Positions 27,845 through 35,917 of a stretch of 64,000 nt of DNA are shown in pieces. Position numbers and translations under genes: made by a program. Under the pieces are notes generated by a model that saw nothing but the letters and a program-made list of their open reading frames with translations, did not search any database and was not told the DNA's origin. Source of the stretch: Marinihelvus fidelis (GTDB lineage Bacteria; Pseudomonadota; Gammaproteobacteria; Xanthomonadales; SZUA-36); assembly GCF_008725655.1 (NCBI RefSeq), contig NZ_VYXP01000001.1, positions 186,001 through 250,000 on the forward strand, written 5' to 3'. Position 1 is the stretch's first letter; each line of letters opens with the position of its first letter.

Positions 27845-27849
27845 CCCGT

Positions 27850-30411
27850 TCAGGCCTCCGACGTGCTGTCGCGCGGATCGTCCCTGAGCCGGGCGAAACC
27901 ACCCAGCGCCTCGACATCGGCCAGCAGCCCCTCGCAGGCATGCGCGCCCAGTGCCCTGTACGCCTCGAACTGGGCTTCTGTGAAGAACTGGTCCGACGTG
28001 GGTTCATGGGGGAACAGCGGGTGCTTGCAGCGGTAGGAGTGAACATACTCCGGTTCATCGCCTGACACCGACAGCTTGATGTACAACAACTGCCCCGTTG
28101 ACCCATCGGCATAGCGGATGTGTCCCAGCGCCGCGTGCTTCTCGCTCAGGCCATCCGGCGTCTTGCGCAGCGGATCCAGGTTGATGCTGATATCCACGCC
28201 CATGTCGATGCGGGCATAGCGCATCAGGGTGGTCAGGCCGCTGAATTCCATGGCCGGGTCGCACTCCCCATCGATGGCCAGGATGAACTTGCAGCGGCGC
28301 CGAAGCAGCTGGTAGATGGCCAGGTTCTCGATATGGCCGCCATCGGAAACGTTGATATGGGTGCCTTTCTCATCCAGCCGCCCCAGCGCTTCTTTCCAGA
28401 TCAAGGTGGGCTTGGCGCTGCCCAGGCGGAACCGCTTGAATGCCATGTCGCGGTTGACCGCGCTCGGGTTGGGCAGCCAGTAACCCAGGCGAATATTAAG
28501 CAACGTCATGATGAACACCAGGGCCCGGTTCGTGGTCGTGCCCATGTTGGGGGCAGCGGCGGCACCGGAAATCGCCATCGCCGTGGCCAGGTCCAGGTGG
28601 CGGTCGTAGCGCTCCATCTCCTTCGTTGGCGCCCAGCCTGTACGGACCCCGCCGCAGAAATTCCGGCTGAAGGTGAAGAAGTCACACTCGCGGCCGCGCA
28701 GGTCAGCGGCGTGGCTGCCTTGCAGGTTCATGGCCACGTTCACCAGGTGATAGGGTGCAGCCGTGCCCGGCGCGTTCAGGGCCGAAAGCTTCAGGTTGTC
28801 CTCCGGCGTGGTCTCGCCATCGGGTTGAACGCGGAACAGGAAGGCCTTGCTCAGGCGGTCGCGGTAGAAGCCGTGCGGCGAGGTGATATTGATATCGAGC
28901 ATGAAGCGGTTGATCAGCAACAGCGCTATAAACACCCCTACGAACCACCAGTCCTCGGCGCCATCGAAAAGATGCAGGAGCGGGCCGTGAATGCGCAGGC
29001 TGGCCGCGGATGCCCTTGTGAAATACACGCACTGGTGCCGGCTGCCGCGCTGGCCGGCTGCCGCGTGGCCCTGGTAGGGCGGACATTCCGCCAGCTGCGA
29101 CGGGTCCAGGTTGATGACCCAGACGCGCCGGTCTTCGCGCCAGAACATCGGGTCGGGCGCGGTGTCGCAGTTTCCGGACTGGCAACGCGCGACGGCATTC
29201 TCGCCCATCTGCAAACCGCGCCCGGCCAGCGCGTTGCGCAACTCGGTGGCCGTGGCGGGCCCGGGCTCGCGTTCGAACAGCAGTTCATAAAGGGTGTCGT
29301 CACTGTCCAGCGGGTCGTCACCGTGGCTGCCCGTGCTGTCACCCCCGGCCAGGCAGGGCTCGGTACAGGCGACCGCGTCATTCAGACCCTTGGCGGAACC
29401 CACCGGCAGGAACGGCGAGTCAATCTGCCACAGGCACAGGCCCAGGAAGATCAGGTAGACAATGACCGGGCCGATCAGTCCGACCAGCCAGAGCAGCAGC
29501 TTGCCGAAAATCCGGCCGACGTTTTCACTGGCCTTGCCGGCCAGCATGAACAGGACGATCACGCCACCGACCACCGTCATGAATTGCCAGACCTTGTCCG
29601 GTGGCAGGTGGGTAAACCAGTACCAGAACTGGTCGGTGCTGTGCTCGATGGCCAGCCGGGTGACGTGCAGCACGGGAATCGCCAACAGGACCAGGCCGGC
29701 CAGCAGCAGTGGAATGGTCAACAGGAGTTCGAACACGTTTCGCCGGTTCCAGTCGAATGATTTGCCCAGCAGCCGGATCAGGAACGGGAAGGCGAGTGCC
29801 AGCAGCACGAACAGCATCACCAGCGGTGCCACCAGCCGGGGCAACATGTCCCAGTTGGGCCCCAGTTCGTAGGCGGCCTCGGTGACAAACACGGCCGCCA
29901 TGATGAACGGCAGGAACACGAACAGGTTCAGCAGGATGCCGCGCAGCATCAGGTTGGGCAGGCGCAGCAGTGGCAACAGGCCGACGGGGTTCAGGTAGTT
30001 GGCGAAGTTTCGCAGGTGCGTCATGGCCGGCGGCTCTGATGACTTCTGCGTATAGCGAAGCGGGAACCGGTCGTTGTCCGGCCGGTTTTCCGGGTCGTTC
30101 AGCAGCGCGCTGATACAGGACCCCGTGTAGCCGCCGCCGGAGACCGTCGACAGGTAGTCGACATGCTTGAGCAAGCCGTTCCGGGCCAGGCCCTGGATGA
30201 CACCCAGTGAAAAGGTCGCCGAGCGGATGCCGCCTCCGGAGATGGCCAGGCCGACCAGCCCCAGGTCGGGGTTTGGCGGGCCGTCCAGCGTGCTGTCGTC
30301 CAGCCCTTCCTGGCGGCGGCGATCGCGCAGGACTTCAAGTTCTTCGGGGAAAACGTCGGTTTCGAAGTCGAGGTGTTGAGGGTGGCCTGGAGACGTTTTC
30401 TTGTTGTTCAT
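27850..30411 (-). CDS. polytopic patatin-like phospholipase
   Basis: An 853-residue protein starting at the ATG at 30411, with GGGAG upstream; a TTG at 30429 is an alternative. The oxyanion motif SGGGIRSA (residues 58-66) and nucleophile Ser91 in STVSGGG are at the N-terminus, and the catalytic Asp is in SDGG near residue 690. Between them lie about six transmembrane helices, so the catalytic dyad is split by a membrane domain; an even helix number would put both halves on the same side, here the cytoplasm. Patatins cleave acyl esters of lipids. It follows the TonB receptor gene by 21 bp and converges on the catalase-family gene. Confidence 0.87.
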   Translation of the reverse strand: MNNKKTSPGHPQHLDFETDVFPEELEVLRDRRRQEGLDDSTLDGPPNPDLGLVGLAISGGGIRSATFSLGVIQGLARNGLLKHVDYLSTVSGGGYTGSCISALLNDPENRPDNDRFPLRYTQKSSEPPAMTHLRNFANYLNPVGLLPLLRLPNLMLRGILLNLFVFLPFIMAAVFVTEAAYELGPNWDMLPRLVAPLVMLFVLLALAFPFLIRLLGKSFDWNRRNVFELLLTIPLLLAGLVLLAIPVLHVTRLAIEHSTDQFWYWFTHLPPDKVWQFMTVVGGVIVLFMLAGKASENVGRIFGKLLLWLVGLIGPVIVYLIFLGLCLWQIDSPFLPVGSAKGLNDAVACTEPCLAGGDSTGSHGDDPLDSDDTLYELLFEREPGPATATELRNALAGRGLQMGENAVARCQSGNCDTAPDPMFWREDRRVWVINLDPSQLAECPPYQGHAAAGQRGSRHQCVYFTRASAASLRIHGPLLHLFDGAEDWWFVGVFIALLLINRFMLDINITSPHGFYRDRLSKAFLFRVQPDGETTPEDNLKLSALNAPGTAAPYHLVNVAMNLQGSHAADLRGRECDFFTFSRNFCGGVRTGWAPTKEMERYDRHLDLATAMAISGAAAAPNMGTTTNRALVFIMTLLNIRLGYWLPNPSAVNRDMAFKRFRLGSAKPTLIWKEALGRLDEKGTHINVSDGGHIENLAIYQLLRRRCKFILAIDGECDPAMEFSGLTTLMRYARIDMGVDISINLDPLRKTPDGLSEKHAALGHIRYADGSTGQLLYIKLSVSGDEPEYVHSYRCKHPLFPHEPTSDQFFTEAQFEAYRALGAHACEGLLADVEALGGFARLRDDPRDSTSEA

Positions 30412-30432
30412 TCCTGGCGGTTCTCCCAAGGG

Positions 30433-32700
30433 TCAGAATCCGTAGCGGACCTGCAATGCCACGGAGCGTGGTCGGTCGGTGGTCGAGTAGTGCGCGCCGG
30501 CCAGCAGCGGCACGTCACTGCCATGGTTGCGGGTGAGCTCGTCGCCCAGGTTGCGGCCCAGAAGCGCCACGGTCCAGTGCTCATTCGCCGATGCCCAGCC
30601 CAGTCGCAGGTCGACCTTCTGGTAAGCCGGCTGAAAGGCGTTGGGGTCGAGGTCCTGGTCGACGAAATAACCATCGCTGTGGCTCACGCCCAGGTCGGCG
30701 AACAGCAGCTGGCCACCGGACAGCGCCTGCTCCCAGGCCAGCGAAACGCGCCCGGCATGGCCCGGCGCGTACTGCGTCGGGCGTCCTGAAAGGTCCTGCG
30801 TGCACATCGGTCCCAGCCCGCTTTCGATGGTCTGGGCAATGGTGCAGGCGGCGTTCGGAAAATGGTCGTACTCGGCATCGAGGAAAGACCACGCCAGGTT
30901 CAGCGTGAACGCCTTCGACACACGCCAGCTGCCGTCCAGTTCGATGCCGCGGGACGTGGCCTGGGCGGCATTGCCGACGACAAAGTTCACGCCCTCGAAG
31001 GTGGACACCTGCAGGTCATCGAATCGGGTGTGGAACAGGGCGATGTCCACCCGCGCCCGGTCACCGGCAAAGCGGGTCTTGGCGCCCAGCTCGAAGGTGG
31101 TCGCGGTCTCGTTCTCAAACTCGAAGTTGTCCGGGTCACCGGTCACCTCGGCGGCATTGAACCCACCGGCCTTGAAACCGCGCGCCGCCGAGGCATAGGC
31201 GGTCACCGTGTCGCTGGCGTCAAACTGCACGCTCAACGAGGGACTCCAGTTGTCCTCGTCGCGGTCCTGGTCAAAAGTATGGGCGATGCCGAAACCTGCG
31301 GCGGCGAAAATCGCGTCATACACGGGGTTGGGCGTGGGCTGCTGGAAGTCGGTGAACCACAGTGACTGCAACGCACTCTTGGACTCGCGCGTGTAGCGAA
31401 GTCCGGCGTTCAGCCGCCACAGGTCGGTCATTTGCCAGGTGGCCTGGCCAAACACGGCCCAGGCGTGCGAGTCCTGGTCGAACAGGATGTTGCGGGTCGC
31501 CAGCGGTAGCGGCAACCCCAGGGTTGTAAGGTCTGCGTCCAGGGCAAGCCGGTGATCCAGGTCGCCCGCCTCGAAATACACCCCGGCCATGTACGAGACC
31601 GGTTGGTCGGTTGCCGTGGCCAGGCGAAATTCCTGGCTGAATTGCGAGAAGTCCTGCGGTTCGTGCTGGAACAGGTTGGGGATGGGGCCGAAGTCGACAT
31701 CGAGTTCGTCCGCGTAGTCATAACTCATCCAGCCGGTGACGCTGGTCAGGGTCAACCCGCTCCAGTGCCGGTCGATGCTGAGCAGGGCATTCAATGTCTC
31801 GGTGTCGGAGTGGTCCAGGCCAATGCCACCGACCGATTTTTGCAGGTCGAACTGGTCTTCGAATGCCGGGTCCCAGCCCTGGTAGAGTGGCAACCAGGGG
31901 CCGGCGTTGGTGATCTGCGTGCTGCGGCCGTCGGTCCGGTAACGGCTGTGCTCAAGCTTGAATAGGGCGTCCACATCCTCGCCGGGTTGCCAGCGCAACA
32001 TGCCTCGCACCACGTGTTCGTCGACATCCGTCTCGTCACGCCCGGGAACGCTATTGAACATCCAGCCGTCCATCTGCCCGGCGCGGACCGCGAACCGGCC
32101 ATCCAGGGTGGGGGCCAGTGGACCGGTCAGGACGGCGTTGTACAGCTGCTCGCCGTGCTCGGCGTCGAGCATGGCCGACACGTGACCACCGAACTCATCC
32201 TGTGGTCGCGCCGTGGTGATGTTGATGGCCCCGGCAATCGTGTTCTTGCCAAACAAAGTGCCCTGGGGGCCGCGCAGCAGCTCGACCCGCTCGACATCCA
32301 GGAAGGCTGCCCGGTACTGGCGTCCGCGCCCCGCGTAGACGCCGTCGACGTACATGCCCACCGACTGTTCGAAACCCGGGTTGATGCCGGAGCCCAGTCC
32401 GCGCACGAACACCAGCGTAGACACGGCGGCCTCGGTGACCGTAAAACCCGGTACCTGCGCGGACAGGTCCTCGAGTTCCAGCAGGCCGCTGTTTTCCAGC
32501 GCCTGGCCGTCGATCACCGAGATTGAAATGGGGACATCGCGCAGTGGTTGCTCGCGCTTCTGCGCCGTGACGATGACTTCTTCAAGGACGCCCGGCCCAA
32601 ACTCAGAGGCGCGCGGCGATTCGTCGCTGGCCAACGCAATGGCCGGGACAGTCGCCAGCATGACCATGCCCTGGCATGCCATGGTGTGAAAGCGAAACAA
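30433..32700 (-). CDS. TonB-dependent outer-membrane receptor
   Basis: A receptor of about 755 residues. AGGAG lies nine bases before a TTG at 32700, which I take as the start; an ATG at 32682 is the alternative. A signal peptide is followed by a plug domain (EEVIVTAQKREQPLRDVPISISVIDG, then FVRGLGSG and the LLRGPQGTLFGKNTIAGAINI block) and a 22-strand barrel ending in aromatic Phe (RYGF). The plug pattern is that of receptors for carbohydrates or other non-siderophore ligands as well as siderophores. Its neighbours suggest a glycan ligand. Confidence 0.92.
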   Translation of the reverse strand: MFRFHTMACQGMVMLATVPAIALASDESPRASEFGPGVLEEVIVTAQKREQPLRDVPISISVIDGQALENSGLLELEDLSAQVPGFTVTEAAVSTLVFVRGLGSGINPGFEQSVGMYVDGVYAGRGRQYRAAFLDVERVELLRGPQGTLFGKNTIAGAINITTARPQDEFGGHVSAMLDAEHGEQLYNAVLTGPLAPTLDGRFAVRAGQMDGWMFNSVPGRDETDVDEHVVRGMLRWQPGEDVDALFKLEHSRYRTDGRSTQITNAGPWLPLYQGWDPAFEDQFDLQKSVGGIGLDHSDTETLNALLSIDRHWSGLTLTSVTGWMSYDYADELDVDFGPIPNLFQHEPQDFSQFSQEFRLATATDQPVSYMAGVYFEAGDLDHRLALDADLTTLGLPLPLATRNILFDQDSHAWAVFGQATWQMTDLWRLNAGLRYTRESKSALQSLWFTDFQQPTPNPVYDAIFAAAGFGIAHTFDQDRDEDNWSPSLSVQFDASDTVTAYASAARGFKAGGFNAAEVTGDPDNFEFENETATTFELGAKTRFAGDRARVDIALFHTRFDDLQVSTFEGVNFVVGNAAQATSRGIELDGSWRVSKAFTLNLAWSFLDAEYDHFPNAACTIAQTIESGLGPMCTQDLSGRPTQYAPGHAGRVSLAWEQALSGGQLLFADLGVSHSDGYFVDQDLDPNAFQPAYQKVDLRLGWASANEHWTVALLGRNLGDELTRNHGSDVPLLAGAHYSTTDRPRSVALQVRYGF

Positions 32701-32778
32701 GGGGCCCAACTCCTTTCGTTTCTCGCGGCACCAGCGGGTGGAGCGCCGTGCCGGTCTGTTTGCACCAGCATATCACGC

Positions 32779-32807
32779 GGCGCCACCAGGCGGCTCCTGG
32801 CGGCGCC
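32779..32807 (-). terminator. stem-loop between hexosaminidase and TonB receptor genes
   Basis: A 12-bp stem with one mismatch (32779-32790 with 32796-32807, loop CGGCT) just after the GH20 stop on the minus strand. No T tract follows, so it is more likely an mRNA stability or attenuation hairpin within the operon than a full terminator. The rest of the 117-bp gap holds only the ribosome binding site of the receptor gene. Confidence 0.45.
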
Positions 32808-32817
32808 GGGTTCAGGT

Positions 32818-34320
32818 TCAGGGCAACGCTTGCGGGCGGTAGTACTGGATACCCATGGCGTCGAGTTGTGGCCTGAGCGCCTCCAGGCGGTCAAGGAACT
32901 GCTCATAGTTGCGGGCCTCCGCCGGGCTCCAGCCAATTTCCGCGGTGGTCAGCACCCGCGGCCAGAGCCGGTTGTCGGCGGTGGCATCGGTGTGCACCAG
33001 TTCCGACCACATCGCCGACTCAACGCCGTGCACCTGTGAGTAGGACTGCGGATTGAACTGGTAGGCCCGTTCCATCGGCACACCTTCCTTGCGGCACCAG
33101 GTGTAGGTGTTCGGCTGGCCTTCGTAGTTGCCGTGGTCGAAATACGTGTACGAGCACGGCGACAGGATCAGCCTGTGGCCGCGGTCCAGCGCCGGCTGGA
33201 TGTCGTATTCGTCATTCCACAGCTGCAGCAGCACGCCGGGGTCGTTGTCGGCCACCGAGGCCTCTTCCCAGGCCACCGCGGTGCGGCCCAGCGATTCGAC
33301 GATACGGGTCGCCTTGCCGATGAATTCCGCGTACAGCGGGTCCTTGATCTCGTCACCGCCGATATGGATGTAGGGCGACGGGAAGATATCAACGATCTCG
33401 GTGAGCACGCCCTCGGTAAACGAGTACGTGGTCTCCGGTTGGGTCAGGCACAGCTTGCTGAAACCCACTTCCACGCCGGAATAGGTCGACAGGTTGGTGA
33501 CATCCGGGCAGGCCAGTTCCGGATAGGACGCGATGGCCGCCTGGGTGTGTCCCGGCAGGTCGATTTCCGGCACGATGATCACGCCACGTGCTTCGCCGTA
33601 GGCGACCAGCTCACGCAGCTCCGCCTGGGTGTAGAACCCGGAACGGCCACCTTCAACCGAGCTGGCGCCGCCTACCTCGGTCAGTTTCGGAAAGGCCTTG
33701 ATCTCAACCCGCCAGCCCTGGTCGTCGGACAGGTGCAGGTGCAGGCGGTTGAGCTTGAAGCGCGACATGCGGTCGATATGCGCGCGCAGGTACTCCAGTG
33801 GCAAAAAGCTGCGCGCCACGTCCAGCATGTTGCCGCGCCATTCGAACTCGGGCCGGTCGTCGATCACCACGTGGGGCAGGGTGTACCCGGGTTGGGCCTG
33901 GACGGGGAACAGCTGTCGCAGCGTCTGCACGCCATAGAACAGGCCGGTGTCGGTGGCGGCTTCGATGCGGATGTCGTCAGCGATGGACAGGCGGTAGCCC
34001 TCGGCGCCGTGGGTCTGCGCGTCGCCCAGAGACAAGGATATCCGCGGGCCGGTGTCCATTGAGACGTTGATGCCCCTGTCGGCCAGCCATTCGCGCAGCG
34101 CCCGGCTGGCGTTCTCCGCCTCGTCCGGGGTGGACAGCGTGACGTTGCCGGCCATTCTCAGCTGGCCCGGTCCCGGGGTGACCGATCTCGGGTATGGGAT
34201 CAGCGGCAGGTTGACCGGGCCGGCCGAGGGGCCGCTTTCTATGTTCATATCGGCCATCGAAGTGTCGTGGTTCATGGTGGTGATCAGGCCGACCAGCAGG
34301 GTCGGTATCAGTCGTTTCAT
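32818..34320 (-). CDS. beta-N-acetylhexosaminidase (GH20)
   Basis: A 500-residue secreted glycoside hydrolase family 20 enzyme. After the signal peptide comes the GH20b-like N-terminal domain (PYPRSVTPGPG), then the catalytic barrel with RGNMLDVARSF, LHLHLSDDQGW, PEIDLPGHT and the catalytic pair Asp323-Glu324 in HIGGDE. It removes terminal GlcNAc or GalNAc from chito-oligosaccharides or glycoconjugates in the periplasm. It is 32 bp downstream of the halogenase-like gene in the same orientation. Confidence 0.93.
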   Translation of the reverse strand: MKRLIPTLLVGLITTMNHDTSMADMNIESGPSAGPVNLPLIPYPRSVTPGPGQLRMAGNVTLSTPDEAENASRALREWLADRGINVSMDTGPRISLSLGDAQTHGAEGYRLSIADDIRIEAATDTGLFYGVQTLRQLFPVQAQPGYTLPHVVIDDRPEFEWRGNMLDVARSFLPLEYLRAHIDRMSRFKLNRLHLHLSDDQGWRVEIKAFPKLTEVGGASSVEGGRSGFYTQAELRELVAYGEARGVIIVPEIDLPGHTQAAIASYPELACPDVTNLSTYSGVEVGFSKLCLTQPETTYSFTEGVLTEIVDIFPSPYIHIGGDEIKDPLYAEFIGKATRIVESLGRTAVAWEEASVADNDPGVLLQLWNDEYDIQPALDRGHRLILSPCSYTYFDHGNYEGQPNTYTWCRKEGVPMERAYQFNPQSYSQVHGVESAMWSELVHTDATADNRLWPRVLTTAEIGWSPAEARNYEQFLDRLEALRPQLDAMGIQYYRPQALP

Positions 34321-34352
34321 TCCGGAATATTTCCTGTAAGGGTGAGCGGTGC

Positions 34353-35837
34353 CTAAGCTAGCATGCCGATGAACTGCGCGTGCGATGGCATCGCGCCAAT
34401 CGGCCTGGAAATGGATTGTCGCAGGCGAGCCAGCATGTCATCCACCTCTTCAAGCGCCGTCGCCGCGGCAATGGGATGGCATTCACCGGGGCGCACGCCC
34501 TGGCCTTCCAGCACTTGCAGCCACGACGGTATGCCGAACAGCGCCTCGCACTCCCTGAGCAGCTTTCCGGTCTCCCGGTAGAGCGAGATCTTGTGCGCCA
34601 GTTCGTGCGACAGTTCCATGCTCGCGCAATGTCGCCACAATTCCGAATCATCGCGATTGTTCAGGTGATAGTGGGCGATGATGAAATCACGGATCTGCGC
34701 CCATTCGTGCCGGACCTGGCGATTGAATTCATCCACCTCGAAACGGGAAATGCCCTGGTGGGGAAAGCACCAGATCAGGCGCAGGAGCGCGGAGTGCACA
34801 AGGTGAATGCTGGTCGATTCCAGCGGTTCCAGGAAGCCGCCCGACAGTCCGACCGCAACCACGTTCTTGTGCCAGGGGCGCTCGCGCACACCCACGCGGA
34901 AGCGGATCAGGTTGTAGTCGGTGGTGGCGTCGCCGTCGATACCGGATTCCAGGATCGCCCGGGCCTGGTCATCGCTGTATTCGCGGCTGGAGTACACCAG
35001 GCCATTGCCGGTGCGGCTCTGTAACGGGATCTGCCACTGCCAGCCGCCGGGGTGCGCGATTGAACGCGTATAGGGCGGCAGCGACGCCAGTTTGCCGGAC
35101 TGCACCGCGACGGCCCGGTCACAGGGTAGCCAGTGGTCCCAGTCGATGAACTTCACACCCAGCGTCTGCTCGATGAGCAACGCGCGGAAGCCGCTGCAGT
35201 CGATAAACAGGTCGCCGCCCAGGGTGTCGTCGTTATCCAGGTGCAGTTGGGTCACGTGACCGCTTTCCGGGTCTGTTCGGACCGACTCCACCACCGCATC
35301 GATTCGCTCGACGCCCTTGCTGACGGCGTAATCCCTGAGGTAGTTCGCATACAGCGCCGCGTCAAAATGATAGGCGTAGTCCATCGCGGGCATGTCCGGC
35401 CCCGACCGGACCGGCGCGAAAAGGTGCCGGCGCGCCGCCTGGTAGTTCAGCGAGTAGTCCCAAAGGTCAACGTCCTTGCCGGCCAGCCGGGCCCTCAGGA
35501 CATAGTGATGGAAGGGGCAGAACGACTGGTCTTTGCCCACTTCACCAAACGTGTGCATGTACAGGCTGTCCTTGCCGCCCCAGCCTTCGAACTGGATGCC
35601 CAGTTTGAAGGTGGCATCAACCTGGCGGATGAAGTGCTGTTCGCCCAGGTCCAGGCTCGAATTGAGTGTCTTGATGGTCGGAATGGTGGCTTCGCCCACG
35701 CCGATGGTGCCGATGCGGCTGGATTCAACCAGGCTGATCCGCGTGTCTGCGCCCAGGAACTGGACCAGCATGGCGGCGCTGATCCAGCCTGCCGTTCCAC
35801 CTCCGAGAATGACCACGTGCCTGACGGTGTTTTTCAT
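34353..35837 (-). CDS. tryptophan-halogenase-like flavoprotein
   Basis: A 494-residue FAD-dependent halogenase homologue starting at the ATG at 35837. It has the Rossmann motif GGGTAGW (residues 12-18), the conserved lysine at residue 78 (FKLGIQFEGW, equivalent to PrnA Lys79), the family signature WQWQIP at 266-271 and the FLEPLEST block with the catalytic glutamate. All active-site landmarks are present. Homologues of this group are often encoded beside TonB receptors and glycosidases in xanthomonads and Caulobacter-like bacteria, where their true substrate is unknown. Here it sits directly before the GH20 gene. Confidence 0.9.
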   Translation of the reverse strand: MKNTVRHVVILGGGTAGWISAAMLVQFLGADTRISLVESSRIGTIGVGEATIPTIKTLNSSLDLGEQHFIRQVDATFKLGIQFEGWGGKDSLYMHTFGEVGKDQSFCPFHHYVLRARLAGKDVDLWDYSLNYQAARRHLFAPVRSGPDMPAMDYAYHFDAALYANYLRDYAVSKGVERIDAVVESVRTDPESGHVTQLHLDNDDTLGGDLFIDCSGFRALLIEQTLGVKFIDWDHWLPCDRAVAVQSGKLASLPPYTRSIAHPGGWQWQIPLQSRTGNGLVYSSREYSDDQARAILESGIDGDATTDYNLIRFRVGVRERPWHKNVVAVGLSGGFLEPLESTSIHLVHSALLRLIWCFPHQGISRFEVDEFNRQVRHEWAQIRDFIIAHYHLNNRDDSELWRHCASMELSHELAHKISLYRETGKLLRECEALFGIPSWLQVLEGQGVRPGECHPIAAATALEEVDDMLARLRQSISRPIGAMPSHAQFIGMLA

Positions 35838-35917
35838 TGTTATTAGCCTGCGCCGTTCCGGGGACAATGTATCTCACTCCCGGCCCGGGATGACAGCCTC
35901 GGTGATCATTGCAGGGT

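Noticed and set aside
28120-29760. Long plus-strand frame across the patatin gene
   Set aside because: Low-complexity Gln/Arg/Val-rich translation, typical of the antisense of a GC-rich coding sequence.
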